A DNA stretch of 45,159 nucleotides from Candidatus Nitrosopolaris wilkensis (lineage in GTDB: Archaea > Thermoproteota > Nitrososphaeria > Nitrososphaerales > Nitrososphaeraceae). Below the pieces are notes generated by a model, which ran no database searches, was not told the DNA's origin, and was given only the letters and a program-made list of their open reading frames with translations. The translations under genes and the position numbers were made by a program. The DNA is taken from NCBI GenBank assembly GCA_003176995.1, contig QHBN01000004.1, positions 1 through 45,159 of the forward strand, read 5' to 3'. Within the stretch, counting starts at the first letter, position 1, and each line of letters begins with the position of its first letter. Positions 43,078 to 45,159 of this stretch are shown here, one piece after another.

Positions 43078-43741
43078 TCAAAGAATCGATTTTACTTTCT
43101 CGCTAAACTTATTGGCAGAATACAAAGCATTGGAAGTTATCAAATGTTCGTACGTTGTCGTCAACGGTAATGCATCTAGCAATTTATTCAAGTGATCACG
43201 ATGGTCAGGGTCTAAATACGAATGCTTGGCAATTGTTCGAAAGGCTGTTCTAGGATATCCTGTGATTTCTTGTAGTCGATCGATCAATTCCCTTTGCGGC
43301 GGATCCCCCTCTAAGAATGAAATATAACCAAGTAAACAAACCGGATGCCAATGATAAATCCAATAATATTGACTTCCAACCATCTCTGCTACTGCTTGCG
43401 AAGGTTTTTTTGATAAGGGAGTCTTGGCGAGAAACACCGATCGTTTCCAGATCATTCAGGAGCCACTCATCATGACTCATTTCTTCTGTAATATGCTCCT
43501 TGTAGTATTTCTTGAGCTGATCCAAAAGTTTCTCGCCATGGGGTAAGTCGCACTCGTGGTATGCAGCCTGCATCAGTGGAACGCTAGAGCGAATAATTGA
43601 GTGCATTGTGAAAAGATAATTTCTAAACCGAGCAGGTGCATTCCGCTTTGATAGAAATGTGGAACCCGCTTGTCTTAAACCATACCCCCCCAATTGTAGT
43701 TTGATACGCAATCTATTACTGAAGGTGGTTTTATAGCTCAT
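43078..43741 (-). pseudogene. Haem-oxygenase-like iron redox enzyme gene, frameshifted
   Basis: Two overlapping minus-strand frames (43741-43250 and 43455-43078) form one gene broken by a +1 shift. At the A7 run on the minus strand (complement of 43405-43411) removing one A joins LIKK to PSQAVAEMVGSQYY and gives a single 220-residue protein. The joined sequence resembles the iron-containing redox enzyme/TENA-like haem-oxygenase fold: N-terminal helices (YHECDLPHGEKLLDQL, HITEEMSHDEWL with likely metal-binding His/Glu) and a C-terminal part ending with LDPDHRDHLNKLLDALPL. It may be a true loss, slippage expression or a sequencing error in the homopolymer. Confidence 0.7.
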
Positions 43742-44053
43742 TTTTCTCTTCTACTTTGCCTATTGGAAATCTTCTAAATAAACTTGCACATAGGAGAAGT
43801 CCGCGCTCACCTTTAAGATTTGTGACACTTTCCAGCGAGCTTCACAGAACGCCTTAAACATAATGTAGAATCGTCCCAACCGTCCCATTCTATGGCTTAG
43901 AACTAAATTGGAAGGTCTGGAAATGGTGCTAAGGTTTCACGATTCAAATGACACTTACAAAAACCTAAAATCATATTAAGGTGCCAAGAATACAGCGACT
44001 TAGGATAAGGGATGATGGATATTGTTTCTTAACGAGAGGTCGGACCCGGTAGA
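43742..44053. other. Divergent intergenic region
   Basis: About 310 nt between the frameshifted haem-oxygenase-like gene and the methyltransferase remnant. AT-rich stretches near 43970-43980 (ATCATATTAAG) may be a promoter for the latter. A GGATAAGGGATGATGG tract near 44003 resembles the G-rich tract upstream of AMMECR1 but has too few G-runs for a quadruplex. Confidence 0.3.
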
Positions 44054-44692
44054 ATGGTAGCGGATCCGCGAGATCGAGAGCGACGAAGACAAGAATGGCA
44101 ACAACCCTCGACAGAACTTATCCACTTGAATATGATCCTAAATAGTTACTGGCTTTACTATCCTATTCATGTAGCCGTAAGGCTTGGTGTTGCGGATCCA
44201 CTGAAGGATGGCATCAAGAGCATAGAGGATCTTTCTGTTCTTACCCAAACAGATGCAAAGTCGTTGTACCGGTTGTTGCGCGCTTTGTCAAGTATAGGGA
44301 TATTCGCTGAAATAAAAGTAGGGAGTAGATCGTCATTCAGGATTACTCCGATGGCGCAATATCTCCGGCAAGATTCAGGCAGTTCAGTATACGACATGAT
44401 ACTATATGCAAGCTATCATGCATTCCGTCTTCCCTGGGAAAATCTTATTTATAGTATTAAAACAGGCAAAAATGCCTTTGAAAAGGTCAATGGAATGTGC
44501 TTGTTCGATTACTTGCAAAAAAATCACCTAGCCGCGAATATTTTCCATTGGGCCATGGCAGGGGAGCAACTAAACGAAGCTCTTGTATCCATGTTTGTTC
44601 TACTGATCAATCTGAGATGGGTCCTATTACATACAAACAATCATAGAGTATTTGCTAACTACCATGCTCACACCGACAGAACTGCATTGTGA
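44054..44692 (+). pseudogene. O-methyltransferase, truncated (dimerisation domain only)
   Basis: A 212-residue product matching the N-terminal winged-helix dimerisation domain and linker of the O-methyltransferase family 2 (hydroxyneurosporene/acetylserotonin type): IHVAVRLGVADPLKDGIKSIEDL, DAKSLYRLLRALSSIGIF, ITPMAQYLRQDS, and NIFHWAMAGEQLNEALVSM. After about residue 178 the sequence stops resembling the family and the SAM-binding domain (DVGGGxG) is missing; none of the three frames downstream to the window end restores it. It is therefore a truncated gene. Starts with ATG 44054 after GGTAGA. Confidence 0.6.
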
Positions 44693-45159
44693 CCTAATTT
44701 TATTTACCACCTATAGAATTTATTATCTGTATATTCGAGAGTTTTGCCCTAGCTCATTTATTTTTGAATTTATCTAGGATAACTTAGTATCATGGCTACC
44801 GCTTCGGGACGTCCAAAAGGGTGACAATTTTCGTAATTGATCGGGCTTAGCCAAGGATATCCAGCGTTTCTCCCTTGAATGATATTTACGCAATATCCAC
44901 CTTAATTCTACTCCTTTTGAATTTAATTCTGTGCCAAAAAATGTCTATCCAGGAGAAATTTTATTTCCGAAAGAATCCAAACTCCAAACAAAAAGCAAAG
45001 CGATTAAAATAAAATATTTGTAGTATCGTGTTTGGAATCAAAGGCTCCACAACGCTACGCTCTTACTCGGAAACAATTCTGGATTAGTTGGTGCACGAAA
45101 TTGCATTTAAGCAGGTATAAGACAATGTATCAATAGAAAATTTATTTTCTGTATGGCTT
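44693..45159. other. Non-coding tail of the window
   Basis: 467 nt with no supported gene, tRNA or repeat. AT-rich, with many short T and A runs. It would have contained the methyltransferase C-terminal domain had that gene been intact. Confidence 0.35.

Overview
The window looks like chromosomal DNA of an ammonia-oxidising thaumarchaeote (Nitrososphaeria), probably a soil lineage of the Nitrososphaera/Nitrosocosmicus type. Evidence: archaeal RNA polymerase subunit N, a thaumarchaeal-type copper nitrite reductase, an archaeal isoprenoid cluster built on isopentenyl phosphate kinase, archaeal-type GluRS, TATA-box promoters about 25-30 nt before many start codons (leaderless mRNAs), frequent TTG starts, and tRNA genes without an encoded CCA. 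The genus is inferred from style only; no rRNA is present.

Layout. 1-4118 (minus): a respiratory complex I segment, nuoA-B-C-D-H, cut by the window edge after nuoH. 4160-5353 (minus): a geranylgeranyl-reductase-type flavoprotein. 5561-8352 (minus): a PmbA/TldD protease pair. 9028-9620: a peroxiredoxin and tRNA-Leu(GAG). 10065-19113 (plus): a tightly packed housekeeping cluster, rpoN-eno-rps2-Memo-mevalonate kinase-isopentenyl phosphate kinase-type 2 IPP isomerase-prenyl diphosphate synthase-gltX, followed by an FAH-family hydrolase. These supply glycolysis/gluconeogenesis, transcription and translation, and the C5 to C20 precursors for membrane lipids and quinone tails. 20431-25902: NirK, a ferredoxin-NADP-type reductase, two unknown small proteins, a radical SAM protein and a Nudix hydrolase. 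26163-26236: tRNA-Ala(GGC). 26287-29139: a chorismate-lyase-like protein, a UbiA/MenA-like membrane protein, a UbiE-like methyltransferase and a divergent Bud32-like kinase, which together resemble an uncharacterised quinone-type pathway. 29175-33563: a Cys-rich protein, a coiled-coil protein, a frameshifted histidine kinase and a previously uncalled 40-residue zinc ribbon. 33931-42277: AMMECR1, a glycosyltransferase, a THUMP/ThiI-like protein, a C39-like/TPR protein, GuaA glutaminase and a giant UPF0182 membrane protein. The last 2.9 kb is gene-poor, with a frameshifted haem-oxygenase-like enzyme and a truncated O-methyltransferase.

Two themes recur. First, low-complexity inserts coded by short DNA repeats sit inside conserved proteins: a 28-Asn run in ribosomal protein S2, a 24-bp repeat in GluRS, a 65-residue Asn/Ser insert in GuaA, and tails or linkers in NuoC, the histidine kinase and others. 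Second, three genes are broken, two of them by slippage-type events whose exact lesion can be read: a 10-bp tandem duplication and an A7 homopolymer. No CRISPR array, insertion sequence or rRNA was seen.
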